64,000 nt of DNA from Alphaproteobacteria bacterium (lineage in GTDB: Bacteria; Pseudomonadota; Alphaproteobacteria; Caulobacterales; Maricaulaceae), in contig JANSXV010000002.1 in assembly GCA_024742735.1 (NCBI GenBank), positions 434,001 through 498,000 of the forward strand. The letters are read 5' to 3'. The notes under the pieces are model-generated. The model had not been told where the DNA came from, made no database searches, and saw only the letters and a list, made by a program, of their open reading frames with translations. Positions within the stretch are counted from its first letter, which is position 1. The number at the start of each line of letters is the position of its first letter. The translations under genes were made by a program, and so were the position numbers. Shown piece after piece: positions 35,209 to 43,816 of this stretch.

Positions 35209-36027
35209 ATGAAGCGCCTTGTCCACGCCGTCGCGCCGAGGCCCTGGGTGAATTTCGCCTGGAATCTGGCGGCCGACCTCGGCGAGATCGGCCAGCGCGT
35301 CGCCGACCCGCGCCCAAGGCCCTGGCGGGTCGTTCATAATGTGGGCGGCGGCGATTTCTACGCCACCGGCGAGGCGTTCTTCGCCCTGTTCCGCGATGCT
35401 GTGGCGCTCAAGGACGACGCCTGTGTTCTGGACATCGGCTGCGGGGCGGGCCGGCTGGCGTTTCCCATCTGTGATCATCTGGGCTCGCGGGGGCGTTATA
35501 TTGGTTTCGATATAGCTCCGCGCGCCCTGGACTTCGCCCGGACCCATGTGCGCGGGGCGTGCGCGATCGAGCTGGTTCACGCAGACCTGACGAACGCCGA
35601 GTACGCGCGCCGGGGCGAGCGGGCGGACGCCTACCGTTTCCCGGCGGCCGACGCCTCAGTGGACGCGGCGCTGGCGACCTCCCTGTTCAGCCATATCCTG
35701 CCGGATGTGGCCGTGCATTACCTGTCCGAGGCGGGGCGGGTCCTGAAGCCTGGCGGCCGGCTCATGTTGACCGCCTTTCTGGTGACGCCGGCTGATCGCG
35801 ACACGCTCTCCGCCGCGCGGCTCGGTCTTCAGCCCTATGGGGAGATGGCCTTCGCCGCTGACCCGCATCATCCCGAGCGCGCCATCGGATTTGACGAGAC
35901 CTCCTTCCTCAGCTGGGTGGAGGCGGCGGGTCTGACGGTTGCTGGCGATATTCACCGCGGCGACTGGCGCGCCCCTGCGGCGACCGGCGGCGAGTTTCAG
36001 GACCGGCTGGTGCTGGAGAAAGTCTGA
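35209..36027 (+). CDS. Class I SAM-dependent methyltransferase
   Basis: A 272-residue methyltransferase. [13 protein letters not shown] (73-85) is motif I, FDIAPRAL is the acidic ribose contact (motif II), and [20 protein letters not shown] is motif III. The substrate is unknown. It is a single gene, divergent from transaldolase by 97 nt, with no nearby pathway gene that would suggest a target. It starts at the ATG at 35209; the N-terminal region is rich in Trp and Arg, as in glycan or lipid methyltransferases. Confidence 0.86.
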   Translation: MKRLVHAVAPRPWVNFAWNLAADLGEIGQRVADPRPRPWRVVHNVGGGDFYATGEAFFALFRDAVALKDDACVLDIGCGAGRLAFPICDHLGSRGRYIGFDIAPRALDFARTHVRGACAIELVHADLTNAEYARRGERADAYRFPAADASVDAALATSLFSHILPDVAVHYLSEAGRVLKPGGRLMLTAFLVTPADRDTLSAARLGLQPYGEMAFAADPHHPERAIGFDETSFLSWVEAAGLTVAGDIHRGDWRAPAATGGEFQDRLVLEKV

Positions 36028-36357
36028 CGTCAAGACTGCGGCTTCCGCGCCACAGCGTGACTGGCAAAGCTCACCCTGTCGGGTTCGGTACTGGCCATCG
36101 CCGGCTGCTTCGGTTAACCACGCTCACCTCAGGCGCGTCTTTGCGCCGAGCACAGGAGCAGCGCGTTTCCATGCCATTGACCTGATCTGAGCTGCGGCGT
36201 CCCGGACATGTCCGGAGGTGAGCGCCGCGACCCGCCTGAAGTCTGCCGCGCGAAACCCGCGCCGCACCGGCGGTGAAGCGATGTCACCAACCCTGCCGCA
36301 TTTCCTGATCAGACCGGCCGCGCCCTTAAGGCGACGGCCATAAGCTGGACCGCTGAC
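36028..36357. other. Intergenic region without a recognisable gene
   Basis: A 330-nt non-coding stretch between the methyltransferase and the ABC exporter. It contains a perfect 14-bp palindrome CCGGACATGTCCGG at 36202-36215, a GGTTAACC element near 36112, and a weak GGCGC/GCGCC hairpin near 36132-36147. No coding potential above background is seen. It presumably holds the exporter promoter. Confidence 0.55.
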
Positions 36358-38148
36358 ATGACCGACTTTCTCGAAGACGACGACGCGCAGACCGAGCGCG
36401 TTCTGACTAATCTGCAAACCCTTCGCTTCGTGGCCCGCCAGTGGCGCCGGCGCCCGATCCTGTTCTCCGGCGTCGTAACGTTCACGGCCATGGCGACGCT
36501 CGCCGATGTGTTCGTGCCGGTCGCCGCCGGCGCGTTGATCGACGCCATATCGGGGCCTGAGGCCGACCGGCAGGGCACAGCTCACTGGATGGCGCTGGCG
36601 GGCTTCATCGGGCTGGCCGTCCTGGTGAACATCTTTCGCCAGTTTGCGGTGCGCTGCGAGGTGCCGTTCAGCTCGGCCAACATGGCCGACATGACCACCG
36701 AAGCCTTCGCCAATGTGCAGCGCTTTTCCGCCGACTGGCACGCCAACACGTTCGCCGGCTCGGTGGTGCGCAAGATCACACGCGGCATGTGGGCCTATGA
36801 CACCATCACCGCGACGCTGTGGCTGGGGCTTATCCCGTCGGTCTCCGTCATGGTGGGGCTCGGGCTCTACATGCTGTTCAACTTCTTCTGGGTGGGCGTG
36901 TATGCGCTCAGCGTGACGGCGATCTTCATGGCCGTCTCGGTGCTCATGGCGACCTATTACATCCGGCCCCAGAACATCATCTCCAACGCGCGGGATTCCG
37001 AGCTCGGCGGCGCGGTCGCGGACGCCATCTCCGGCGTGGCGGCGGTGAAAAGCTTCGGTGCAGAGGCCCGCGAGGACGCCCGCTTCCATGAGCTCGCCTG
37101 GGTGTGGCGGCGCGAGACCAAGAAGACGTGGCTGCGCTTCGTGAACACCTGGCTGGTGCAGATGGTCGCCGTACTGGCGCTGCAGGCCGGGCTTGCGGGG
37201 CTGCTTGTGCGGATGTGGACCTCCGGAGATGCGACGGCCGGCGATGTCGTCTTCGCGATCACCGCCTTCCTCATGATGGCCGGATACATGCGCCGCTTCG
37301 GTGAAGAGGTGCAGAACGTCCAGCGCGGTCTTGATGAGATCCAGGACATCGCCGGCTATGCCGGCAAACGTGCGGAGATCGAAGACGCCGCCGGCGCGCC
37401 GGACTTCCGCCCCGGTCCCGGGGAGATCGTGTTCGACGCCGTGCAGTTCACCTATGCCGGTCAGGACCGGCCGCTCTATGAGGACTTCACGCTGACCATC
37501 CCGGCTGGCGAGAAGGTCGCGCTGGTCGGTCCCACGGGCTCGGGCAAGTCCACCTTCGTGAAGCTGGTCCAGCGGCTCTATGACGTGGATGCCGGCGCGA
37601 TCCGCATCGATGGTCAGGATGTGCGCACCGTCGGGCAGGCGTCCTTGCGCCGGTCCATCGCGCTCGTGCCCCAGGACCCGGCCCTGTTCCACCGCTCGAT
37701 TCACGAGAACATCGCCTATGCCCGTCCCGACGCCAGCCGCGACGCGGTGATTGAGGCGGCCAGGCGCGCCCGCGCCCACGACTTCATCATGCGCCTTCCC
37801 GCCGGCTATGACACGCTGGTGGGCGAGCGCGGGGTGAAGCTGTCCGGCGGAGAGCGCCAGCGCGTGGCCATCGCCCGGGCGGTTCTGGCCGATGCGCCGA
37901 TCCTGATCTTTGATGAGGCGACCAGCTCGCTGGACAACGAAACCGAGGCCGAGGTCCAGGCCGCCATGGCGGATGTGACGGCGGGCAAGACCGCCATCGT
38001 CATCGCTCACCGCCTGTCGACGATCCGGGACGCGGACCGCATCCTGGTCTTCGATCAGGGCCGCATCGTGGAGCAGGGCGTCCATGACGAGCTCGCGGCG
38101 AAGGGCGAGGGCGTCTACGCAAGGCTCGCCGCGCTGGCGGCGGGGTGA
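36358..38148 (+). CDS. ABC exporter, fused permease-ATPase (MsbA/multidrug type)
   Basis: A 596-residue half-transporter. Six membrane spans lie in 1-330 (for example ILFSGVVTFTAMATLADVFV, IGLAVLVNIFRQFA). The ATPase has Walker A GPTGSGKS (about 391-398), Q-loop VPQDPALFH, signature LSGGERQR (about 496-503), Walker B ILIFDEATSSLD, and the switch His in IAHRLSTIRDADR. It works as a homodimer exporting lipids, lipid-linked glycans or drugs. No accessory gene gives the substrate away. The 330-nt upstream gap suggests its own promoter. Confidence 0.93.
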   Translation: MTDFLEDDDAQTERVLTNLQTLRFVARQWRRRPILFSGVVTFTAMATLADVFVPVAAGALIDAISGPEADRQGTAHWMALAGFIGLAVLVNIFRQFAVRCEVPFSSANMADMTTEAFANVQRFSADWHANTFAGSVVRKITRGMWAYDTITATLWLGLIPSVSVMVGLGLYMLFNFFWVGVYALSVTAIFMAVSVLMATYYIRPQNIISNARDSELGGAVADAISGVAAVKSFGAEAREDARFHELAWVWRRETKKTWLRFVNTWLVQMVAVLALQAGLAGLLVRMWTSGDATAGDVVFAITAFLMMAGYMRRFGEEVQNVQRGLDEIQDIAGYAGKRAEIEDAAGAPDFRPGPGEIVFDAVQFTYAGQDRPLYEDFTLTIPAGEKVALVGPTGSGKSTFVKLVQRLYDVDAGAIRIDGQDVRTVGQASLRRSIALVPQDPALFHRSIHENIAYARPDASRDAVIEAARRARAHDFIMRLPAGYDTLVGERGVKLSGGERQRVAIARAVLADAPILIFDEATSSLDNETEAEVQAAMADVTAGKTAIVIAHRLSTIRDADRILVFDQGRIVEQGVHDELAAKGEGVYARLAALAAG

Positions 38149-38157
38149 GTTTCCCTG

Positions 38158-38187
38158 TCCCGGACGGCGCGCAGCGCCGATCCGGGA
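38158..38187. repeat. REP-like palindromic element
   Basis: The arms TCCCGG-CGGCGC and GCGCCG-CCGGGA form a long interrupted hairpin around GCA just after the ABC exporter stop. This matches the GTCCCGGAT...TCCGGGAC type of intergenic palindrome frequent in Caulobacterales and Rhizobiales genomes (from memory). It may act as a transcript 3'-end stabiliser. No U-tract follows, so it is not a typical intrinsic terminator. Confidence 0.6.
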
Positions 38188-38223
38188 CCTTGCGGCGGTC
38201 CCGGCTCTCGCCGCGCTCGGCCG

Positions 38224-39048
38224 TTAACGGGGTGTGCGTTCGCCCTGGTCGCCGGCGCAATAGTCCGATTGGCTCAACGGCGTCACGGCGACGGAGGGTC
38301 CGGTGGCGACATAGCCCTGATAGGCTGACGGCGAGGCGCCTGAATTCCACATGGTCTCGCGCCCGCATCCCTCGAGGCCGCACCCGAAGCGCTCGCCGGC
38401 CTGATAGGTGATCGCCACCGCGTTTGTGATTCCGGATAGAAGTTGGGCCGCCTGAAGGGCTTCACCGCCGCCGTGGACCGCCTCAAAATCATCGACCGCG
38501 AGCGACGCATGATGATTGCCGACCGACGCGATGATCGTCGCGCCAGCATGGCGTTCGTAAAGCCGCGCCAGGCTCACGGCCAAAGCCGCCGAACTGAAAT
38601 TCGAGATGCCGGCGATGGTTTCAAAGGCGGGCGCATTGATGGAGCGGGTGTCGAACGCGGTGACCTTGATCGCCGAGGCGTGCTCAGAGTGCTTCAGGCG
38701 TTCCATCATGGAGAGCATTTCAACAGAGGCGCGGCCATCATCCAGCGCGCACCAGCCGGTCGCACTTATGAGGGCCGGTGTGAAACGGGGTATGGCGCCT
38801 CGCCAGAGCTGATCAATGGCCTCCTGTCCCTCAACGGGAAGTTCAAGGGCGAGAACAACTTCGTCGCCCTCCGCAGCGGCTTGCAGGACAAGCGCTTCGA
38901 GAACCGCATAATTGGATTGAATGCCGTGGATTTCTCCGACGAGAAGCATGCGGTGCTCGGCGCTTGGCTCCCCATCAAACCACGTGATTGCATGGGCGGG
39001 TGCGGATACTGCAGCGGCGGCCAGGATGAAATCGGCAAGCTGGCTCAT
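38224..39048 (-). CDS. Secreted ChaN/EreA-like protein, unknown
   Basis: A 274-residue protein with a short Ala-rich signal-like start (MSQLADFILAAAAVSAPAHA). MLLVGEIHGIQSN carries the GExHG motif of the ChaN/erythromycin-esterase/TraB fold. VVLALELPVEGQ (second acidic residue), an ASVGNHHAS His pair, and four Cys residues near the end (FGCGLEGCG and DYCAG) are visible. ChaN-like lipoproteins have been linked to heme handling; EreA-like members are hydrolases. The actual function is unknown. No lipobox Cys follows the signal sequence. Confidence 0.65.
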   Translation of the reverse strand: MSQLADFILAAAAVSAPAHAITWFDGEPSAEHRMLLVGEIHGIQSNYAVLEALVLQAAAEGDEVVLALELPVEGQEAIDQLWRGAIPRFTPALISATGWCALDDGRASVEMLSMMERLKHSEHASAIKVTAFDTRSINAPAFETIAGISNFSSAALAVSLARLYERHAGATIIASVGNHHASLAVDDFEAVHGGGEALQAAQLLSGITNAVAITYQAGERFGCGLEGCGRETMWNSGASPSAYQGYVATGPSVAVTPLSQSDYCAGDQGERTPR

Positions 39049-39493
39049 GGGGCGGTCTCCGGCTCATCGGCGTCACGGCCTCTTGGTCGTGAATCGCGAG
39101 AGGTCCGAGAAAGATGTGCACCTAATGAGAGCATTGACTAGGCATAAATCAACCCTTGCGGCAAGAGCCGTGCGGTGCGACAGCCGGGGCGTCCCAGCCT
39201 TTGCTCCGCATGAAGTTTCGGCTCGACCGCTTAGCGTCCGGGACCAGCGCCACCGCTCACCAGCGTTCCATCCTCAGTCAAGCGGGTGCCGCGCCCGGTC
39301 TTGTGCTGGCCAGACCAGCGGCCCGCGCGGGGGCGTCTAGGCAGCCGTATTGCTGGTGACCGCCATGGCCAGCCCTCTTTGCCACTCAAGGTCAGGGTTG
39401 CGCAGCTGGACCCTGCGCATTCGTGCCCCCCAATTTCCATACATGTGTGATTTGTAACTGGCAGGGCGCGGACGCTTGTGTCACCATGACCGC
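39049..39493. other. Intergenic region carrying a cysH remnant
   Basis: A 445-nt gap between the ChaN-like gene and the ankyrin gene. Apart from the cysH-derived fragment at 39258-39338 it shows no coding potential. It probably includes the promoters of both flanking divergent genes; ATTGACTAGGCATAAATC near 39133 is AT-rich but not a clear promoter. Confidence 0.6.
39258..39338 (-). pseudogene. Degenerate fragment of cysH (3' end)
   Basis: On the minus strand this reads RAGRWSGQHKTGRGTRLTED, then GTLV, against RAGRWAGQDKTECGIHFTED, then GTLV, of the intact CysH at 40527-41267. Nucleotides align with 40542-40622 at roughly four-fifths identity by eye, with one 1-nt gap. The catalytic Cys (C231 in KTECG) is replaced by Arg, and a stop-bearing stretch precedes the fragment. 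It covers only about 27 codons. It is a relic of a duplicated or second acquired cysH. Confidence 0.8.
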
Positions 39494-40111
39494 ATGGATA
39501 TCGCCCCCATCCTCGACGCCGGCGATCTGGACGCACTGAACGCCGCGCTCGCCGCAGACCCGGCCCTGGCGAATGCGCCAGTGGCCGAGGGCGATCATGC
39601 GCCCCATCCGATCCATGCCCTGTGCGACCGGGTGTTCGACGGGCGGCTGGGCGAAGCCGCAGCGCTTGCCATGGTGCAGGCGCTCATCAAGGCGGGCGCG
39701 GATCTTGATCATGTGCACGCCGCCAATGGCGATGGTCTGGTGGCCAGCGCCATCAGCCTGTCCTGCCCGGGCATCGCCGGCACGCTGCTGGACGCCGGCG
39801 CGCCGTCGGGCGCGCCCGGACTGTTCACGGCGACGCCGCTGCACTGGGCCGCCATCATGGGCATGCCGGCGCTGGTTGAGCGCCTGATCGCTGACGGCGG
39901 AGACGTCGGACTGAGGGACGCCGAGTTCGACTCCACGCCTCTGGGCTGGGCGGTGGAGGGCTGGGCCTCTCCGCCCAAGGGCTCGCGCGGCGAGCAGGTG
40001 GAGTGCGCAGCTCGGCTCGTCGAGGCGGGCGCGGTGGTCGAGCCGCAATGGGCCGGGTCTGAGCGCGTCCGCGCCGACGCGGCCATGGCGGCGGCGCTCG
40101 GGCTTGGCTAA
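39494..40111 (+). CDS. Ankyrin-repeat-like protein
   Basis: A 205-residue protein with helix-turn-helix repeats. ILDAGDLDALNAALAADPAL at the start and TPLHWAAIMGMPALVERLIA (centre) are clear ankyrin units; MVQALIKAGADLDHVHAANG and TPLGWAVEG are further, degenerate ones. No signal peptide or enzymatic domain is present, so it is probably a cytosolic protein-protein interaction module. The start is MDIAPIL at 39494. Its TAA overlaps the stop of the convergent cupin gene. Confidence 0.82.
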   Translation: MDIAPILDAGDLDALNAALAADPALANAPVAEGDHAPHPIHALCDRVFDGRLGEAAALAMVQALIKAGADLDHVHAANGDGLVASAISLSCPGIAGTLLDAGAPSGAPGLFTATPLHWAAIMGMPALVERLIADGGDVGLRDAEFDSTPLGWAVEGWASPPKGSRGEQVECAARLVEAGAVVEPQWAGSERVRADAAMAAALGLG

Positions 40112-40488
40112 AGCGGCTTGTGCTCGCTGCCCTCGCCCTCCGTGACGAACAGCGCTTCGCCCGGCTTGAGGATTTCGGCGCGATGCCAGACGCCGGTCGG
40201 GACGAGCATCGCCTTGCCGGCATCGAGGTGCGTGCGCGTTTCGCCGGCCGCGGTCTCCAGAATGAGCGTGCAAGCGCCGGACAGCATGACGATCAGCTCC
40301 TCCCCCGCCGGATGGCGCTCCCAGTGGGGAAAGTCCTCGGTCATGGGCAGGATCATGGCCAGGCGGCCGGGATAGCGCCGGTCACCGGACGCCAGCTCCG
40401 CCCAGAAGTCCGGGCCTGTCGCCACAGGCTCGGCGCCGCTGGCTTTGAGATGGGCGAACGTGTCGCGCAGGTCAAAAGGCTCGCTCAT
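40108..40488 (-). CDS. Cupin-domain protein
   Basis: A 126-residue single cupin. HPAGEELIVMLSGACTLILE is cupin motif 1 (H, then EE in place of the usual HxH spacing), and KAMLVPTGVWHRAEIL is motif 2 with the metal His. This would be a small metal-binding beta barrel, with an isomerase, dioxygenase or sensing role unknown. The start MSEPFDL at 40488 has GGGAGA 6 nt upstream. It lies 38 nt downstream of cysH on the same strand, so it may share the cysH transcript. Confidence 0.85.
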   Translation of the reverse strand: MSEPFDLRDTFAHLKASGAEPVATGPDFWAELASGDRRYPGRLAMILPMTEDFPHWERHPAGEELIVMLSGACTLILETAAGETRTHLDAGKAMLVPTGVWHRAEILKPGEALFVTEGEGSEHKPL

Positions 40489-40526
40489 GGTCGTCTCCCG
40501 CATGGAGCGCTGACGACGGCCCTCGC

Positions 40527-41267
40527 TCACTCCGCCCCCCGCACCAGCGTCCCGTCCTCGGTGAAATGGATGCCGCACTCGGTCTTGTCCTGACCGGCCC
40601 AGCGGCCAGCGCGGGGATCGTCCCCGGCGTCGACCGGGGCCGTGCAGGGCAGACAGCCGATCGAAGGGTAGCCGCGGGCCACCAGCGGATGACGCGGCAG
40701 GTCGTGCTTGTCGTAATAGGCCTCGATCCGCTCCGGCGACCAGTCGAAGAGCGGGTTGAGCTTCAGCTTGCCGTCCTGGATCTCGACCTTGGGCAGCTCG
40801 GCGCGCGTGCCGCCGTGATGGCGCTTGCGGCCTGAGATCCAGACCTTGAAAGGGGCGAGCGCCCGGATCAGGGGCAGGGTCTTGCGGATATGGCAGCACA
40901 TGTCCGGATTGCGCCGGTGCAGGTCGCCCTCGGGATCGTCGGCCTCCAGGTGACCGGGTTCCGGCGCCAGCGTGCGCACGTCGGTCAGCCCCAGCCGCGC
41001 GACCAGCGCGTCGCGATAGGCCAGCGTCTCCTCGAACAGCTTGTGCGTATCCAGGAACAGGACAGGCGTGTCCGGGGCGGTCTCACTGATCATGTGCAGG
41101 ATCACAGCGCTTTCCGCGCCGAAGGAGCTGACTGCGCACAGCTCGCCGGAATAGATGTCGGCCGCGCGCGTCAGCACGCCTTTGGCGTCGAGGCCGGACA
41201 GGGCTGCGTCCAGCGCCTGCGCCCCGGCTTCCAGCGCCAGGCGATATTCCGACTTCAGCGCGGCCAT
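40527..41267 (-). CDS. cysH: Assimilatory adenylylsulfate (APS) reductase, [4Fe-4S] type
   Basis: Reduces activated sulfate to sulfite with thioredoxin. It has 246 residues. The CC pair (124-125) and CxxC (205-208) that ligate the [4Fe-4S] cluster mark it as the bacterial APS-reductase type rather than E. coli PAPS reductase. The P-loop-like SSFGAESAVILH is at 47-58, and the catalytic Cys is C231 in KTECGIHF. Sulfite made here could also feed SqdB (sulfolipid), encoded 11 kb away. No cysIJ, cysND or cysC is in the window. Three alternating TGACC half-sites lie upstream. Confidence 0.95.
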   Translation of the reverse strand: MAALKSEYRLALEAGAQALDAALSGLDAKGVLTRAADIYSGELCAVSSFGAESAVILHMISETAPDTPVLFLDTHKLFEETLAYRDALVARLGLTDVRTLAPEPGHLEADDPEGDLHRRNPDMCCHIRKTLPLIRALAPFKVWISGRKRHHGGTRAELPKVEIQDGKLKLNPLFDWSPERIEAYYDKHDLPRHPLVARGYPSIGCLPCTAPVDAGDDPRAGRWAGQDKTECGIHFTEDGTLVRGAE

Positions 41268-41319
41268 GGGCGTCGCTCCGACGCTTGAGTTTCTGGATCC
41301 CCAGCCAACCTACACTAAA

Positions 41320-41338
41320 GGTCAGCCCTGACCGGTCA
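41320..41338. promoter_or_regulatory. Inverted half-site cluster upstream of cysH
   Basis: GGTCAG, CTGACC and GGTCA follow each other in 19 nt, forming GGTCAG-CC-CTGACC and the overlapping palindrome TGACCGGTCA. On the minus strand the segment sits around a possible TTGACC -35 element 55-70 nt before the cysH ATG. A regulator site is plausible; no factor can be named. Confidence 0.35.
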
Positions 41339-41351
41339 ATTGTGGGGGCGG

Positions 41352-42023
41352 TCAGGCTGCGGCGGCGTCGACTGGGTCGAGCGCCAGCATGTGCTCGACG
41401 ACGGAGAGCAGCGGCCGCCCGGCCCGCAGGGCATGCTGGCGGCTGCTGATCGGATGGAGCGTTATGCCCGCGCACCCGCCCATCCGCTCGGCCTGATAGG
41501 CGTCAGCCTTGTGGCGTGCGGGATAGCAGAGATGGATTTCACCCGCCACGCCGTGTTCGGCGACCGTCTCCAGCATGTCCGGCGCCCAGCCTCCCGCCGC
41601 CTCCCGGATCAAGGGCCCATAGCGGCGCAGGCGGGGATCGTGGACGGCAGCCTCAGGGCGGGCGTCCGTCAGGGCGGACAGGCCGATGGCGAAGTCGAAC
41701 CGCTGTGTCATGGCGGTGTACAATCCGGCGACCCCTCCTGCTGAACAGCAGATCGCGACGCGGGGGGCCTGTTCAAAGCCTGGAGCGACCGGCGGCGCGT
41801 CAAAGTCAGGCCGGGTGATCTCACGCCCGTTTCGGAAGATGTCGATCCGGCCTTCAGTGTGCATGAAGTAGACGTGACTGACAGAGACCCGTCCGCCCAG
41901 TTCAACGCTGAGGCTCGTATTCGGGACGCCGTCACGCTCCACCTTGCCATGGAAGAAATGCAGGGCGATCTTCGGCGTCTTCTGGAAGCCGTCAAACCTT
42001 GGCAATACATCGAGCGGCAGCAT
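41352..42023 (-). CDS. Uncharacterised protein, possible alpha/beta-hydrolase-like fold
   Basis: A 223-residue protein starting MLPLDVLPRFDGF. VAICCSAGGVAGLYTAM (89-105) resembles a nucleophile-elbow strand-loop-helix with Ser at the centre (C-S-A-G-G rather than G-x-S-x-G), and AGEIHLCYPARHKADAY plus a late His (ITLHPISSRQHAL) might supply other active-site residues. The N-terminal ~80 residues are beta-rich. No family is recognised with confidence. The gene reads away from folP, leaving a 142-nt divergent gap. Confidence 0.55.
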   Translation of the reverse strand: MLPLDVLPRFDGFQKTPKIALHFFHGKVERDGVPNTSLSVELGGRVSVSHVYFMHTEGRIDIFRNGREITRPDFDAPPVAPGFEQAPRVAICCSAGGVAGLYTAMTQRFDFAIGLSALTDARPEAAVHDPRLRRYGPLIREAAGGWAPDMLETVAEHGVAGEIHLCYPARHKADAYQAERMGGCAGITLHPISSRQHALRAGRPLLSVVEHMLALDPVDAAAA

Positions 42024-42165
42024 TGAACGCGTCGTTCCCCCATATCGCCGTCCCCGGGACGCAAGTCGGCGCGCCGATGTCAGGCTATGCGGGCGGCCTG
42101 ATCCAGGCAATCAACATCAGAGAGCCGCTTGACCTCCCGCCTTCGCCCGGCTCTGACTGACCGGC

Positions 42166-43002
42166 ATGGACCCACGCCTCAACCCCCATCCCGATGGACG
42201 GCCTCAGGTCATGGGCGTCGTCAATGTCACGCCGGACAGCTTTTCCGACGGCGGCCGGTTCCTGGACGCCGGGGCGGCCCGCGATCATGCGCTGGCCTTG
42301 CTGGACGCGGGCGCGGACTGGCTCGACGTGGGGGGCGAGAGCACCCGGCCCGGCGCGGAACCGGTCAGCGAAGCCGATGAGCTGGACCGGGTCATCCCGG
42401 TCATCGAGGCGGTCCTGGCCGCGCGCCCGGACGCCCGCATCTCCATCGACACCATGAAGCCGGGCGTCGCGCGCGCCGCGGTTCGCGCCGGCGCGGCGAT
42501 GTGGAACGACGTCAACGCGCTGCGCGCCGAAGGAGCGGTGGAGGCCGCGGCGGATCTGGGCTGCCTGGTCGCCCTCATGCACATGCAGGGCGAGCCCCGG
42601 ACCATGCAGGCGAACCCGGCCTATGAGGACGTGACGTCGGAGGTGGCGCGCTTTCTGGGCCAGCGGGCCGGCGCCGCGCTGGCGGCGGGGGTGGAGCGCG
42701 AGCGGATCGTGCTGGATCCCGGGATCGGCTTCGGCAAGACGCTTCAGCACAATCTTGCGCTCATGGCGGCGCTGGAGCATTTCACGTCCCTGGACTTTCC
42801 GATCCTGTTCGGCGCCTCGCGCAAGCGCTTCATCGCCGCGCTGGACGACAGCGCGGCCGAGGCCACAGATCGCCTGGGCGGCAGTCTGGCTGCTGCGCTC
42901 CAAGCGGCCCGCGCCGGCTGCGCCCTGATCCGGGTCCATGACGTGCGCGAAAGCGTGCAGGCTCTGAAGGTCCAGGCTGCGATCCACAGCGCCGCACGCT
43001 GA
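42166..43002 (+). CDS. folP: Dihydropteroate synthase
   Basis: Condenses 4-aminobenzoate with hydroxymethyl-dihydropterin pyrophosphate in folate synthesis; the sulfonamide target. It has 278 residues. Signature 1 is MGVVNVTPDSFSDGG (16-30), signature 2 GGESTRPGAEPVS, and DPGIGFGKT and FGASRKRF complete the pterin and phosphate sites. In many relatives folP lies between ftsH and glmM; here it is upstream of tolQ with a 156-nt gap. Confidence 0.96.
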   Translation: MDPRLNPHPDGRPQVMGVVNVTPDSFSDGGRFLDAGAARDHALALLDAGADWLDVGGESTRPGAEPVSEADELDRVIPVIEAVLAARPDARISIDTMKPGVARAAVRAGAAMWNDVNALRAEGAVEAAADLGCLVALMHMQGEPRTMQANPAYEDVTSEVARFLGQRAGAALAAGVERERIVLDPGIGFGKTLQHNLALMAALEHFTSLDFPILFGASRKRFIAALDDSAAEATDRLGGSLAAALQAARAGCALIRVHDVRESVQALKVQAAIHSAAR

Positions 43003-43158
43003 TTCTTCCATCAATTCGCCGCATTGTCCGGGCTGTTGGGGGTGACCGCCTTCGCCTGGCCGCATGTCTTGGCGCAGGCCTTGCAGATCGCTAAACACCC
43101 GTGCGGGGGATGTGAAACGCGCGCCTGGGCGCGCTGAACAGCAAGGGACTGAACGCCT

Positions 43159-43812
43159 ATGGAAAGCGTGCCCGTCGAGCTCGCGAGCGCGAGCGAGGAC
43201 CTCACCATCATCTACCTGTTCATGCGCGCCGACATCGTGGTGAAGGCGGTCATGGCGATCCTGGCCTTCATGTCGGTCTGGTCGTGGGCCATTGCGATCG
43301 AAAAATTCCTCCAGCTCAATGGCCAGCATGGCAAGGCGCGCAAGTTCGAGCAGGAATTCTGGTCCGGCGCCTCGCTGGACGACATGGTTCAGAAATACGG
43401 CCGCGACGCCGGCAATCCGTTCGGACGGGTCCTGGCCGCAGCCATGCGCGACTGGGACAGCTATTCGGTCGCCAAGTCCGGCGGCGCGGAAGCCAACCGG
43501 GAGCTTTCCAAGATGGAGGGGGGTCTGGGCGTCCTGGCCATCATCGGATCGGCCGCGCCCTTCATCGGCCTGTTCGGGACGGTGTGGGGGATCATGAACT
43601 CCTTCCGCGCCATCGCCGCCACCGACAACACCTCGCTCGCCGTCGTCGCGCCGGGCATCGCCGAAGCCCTGTTCGCCACGGCGCTGGGCCTGCTGGCCGC
43701 CATCCCCGCCGTGATCTTCTTCAACGCCCTGTCGTCCTCGCTGGCGAAATACGCCGCCAAGCTGGAAGGCTTCGTGGATGATCTGGCCGCCATGGCCGGC
43801 CGGGGAGGCTAG
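43159..43812 (+). CDS. tolQ: Tol-Pal system proton channel subunit TolQ
   Basis: A 217-residue inner-membrane protein with three spans: 20-40 ([21 protein letters not shown]), then about 118-140 and 155-180. The conserved [15 protein letters not shown] and the cytoplasmic [11 protein letters not shown] are TolQ/ExbB hallmarks. With TolR it uses the proton motive force to drive TolA across the periplasm and hold the outer membrane during division. The start at 43159 has an AGCAAGGGA box upstream. tolR follows after 4 nt. Confidence 0.96.
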   Translation: MESVPVELASASEDLTIIYLFMRADIVVKAVMAILAFMSVWSWAIAIEKFLQLNGQHGKARKFEQEFWSGASLDDMVQKYGRDAGNPFGRVLAAAMRDWDSYSVAKSGGAEANRELSKMEGGLGVLAIIGSAAPFIGLFGTVWGIMNSFRAIAATDNTSLAVVAPGIAEALFATALGLLAAIPAVIFFNALSSSLAKYAAKLEGFVDDLAAMAGRGG

Positions 43813-43816
43813 GTCC

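Noticed and set aside
36124-38085. 653-codon open frame on the minus strand over the ABC exporter
   Set aside because: The plus-strand gene has complete Walker, signature and switch motifs. The antisense product has no recognisable motif.
39340-39493. tRNA-like or small RNA search in the gap before the ankyrin gene
   Set aside because: No cloverleaf with a T-loop TTC or an acceptor stem was found, and no promoter-terminator pair.
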